Positions 63,990 through 64,000 of a DNA stretch of 64,000 nucleotides are shown piece after piece. The stretch spans positions 186,001 through 250,000 of the forward strand of contig NZ_JAEMHK010000001.1 in NCBI RefSeq assembly GCF_016458235.1, written 5' to 3'. This DNA comes from Geomonas propionica. GTDB lineage: Bacteria; Desulfobacterota; Desulfuromonadia; Geobacterales; Geobacteraceae. Positions within the stretch are counted from its first letter, which is position 1. Every line of letters begins with the position of its first letter. The position numbers and the translations under genes were made by a program. A model generated the notes under the pieces. It ran no database searches, was not told the origin of the DNA, and was given only the letters and a program-made list of their open reading frames with translations.

Positions 63990-64000
63990 GGGCTACTCCT

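Overview
The window looks like the replication-origin region of a GC-rich, anaerobic, metal-reducing member of the Geobacteraceae (Desulfuromonadota; Geobacter, Geomonas or Citrifermentans type). Three things point there. Two PpcA-like triheme c7 cytochromes and a MacA-like diheme peroxidase are present. There are many multi-domain histidine kinases. Flavin-based electron-bifurcation modules (Flx and Nfn) sit beside tetrapyrrole, lysine and 2-hydroxyacyl-CoA dehydratase-type genes.

Left part (1-8.7 kb, + strand): the flxD-C-B-A block, which normally partners HdrABC (presumably just upstream of the window), then an EamA permease, nfnA-nfnB and a diheme cytochrome c peroxidase. From 8.7 to 39.2 kb everything is on the - strand. 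It runs from a cache/PAS histidine kinase whose C-terminal receiver is cut by an in-frame TAG, through a lone NitT/TauT-type binding protein, FadL-like porin, CorA, HemE, an AhbD/NirJ-like radical SAM enzyme, an ABC exporter, four sensor kinases, GpsA and a HEAT-repeat protein to GyrA, GyrB, RecF, DnaN and DnaA.

Origin: DnaA-box-like motifs and AT-rich DNA lie in the dnaN-dnaA gap, and an inverted DnaA-box pair lies upstream of dnaA. Replication should diverge from about 37.6-39.4 kb, and gene orientation flips there. To the right, on +, come rpmH-rnpA-yidD-yidC-mnmE, then a 1.1-kb non-coding interval, then mnmG-rsmG. That interval carries two parS sites and a long array of 21-bp repeats. No parA/parB follows rsmG. 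A 0.7-kb gap with a foldable leader precedes dapA-dapB-dapL (the LL-diaminopimelate aminotransferase route to lysine).

Right part (50.8-64 kb): a DJ-1 protein, a membrane-anchored HTH protein with an EF-hand-like loop, two c7 cytochromes, a DRTGG/BioD-like protein, a PAQR/hemolysin III protein, a nuclease-helicase fusion, a rhodanese, a double-cubane/2-hydroxyacyl-CoA dehydratase-type pair and two small unknown proteins. The most novel-looking unit is at 55.0-57.4 kb: two paralogous ~140-residue proteins sharing a C-x9-C motif, followed by a SPASM radical SAM enzyme with a PqqD-like N-terminus. This is a candidate uncharacterised RiPP-type peptide-modification system with its own sigma-70 promoter.

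Short palindromic repeats of several families fill most gaps. I saw no tRNA, rRNA, insertion sequence or CRISPR array.
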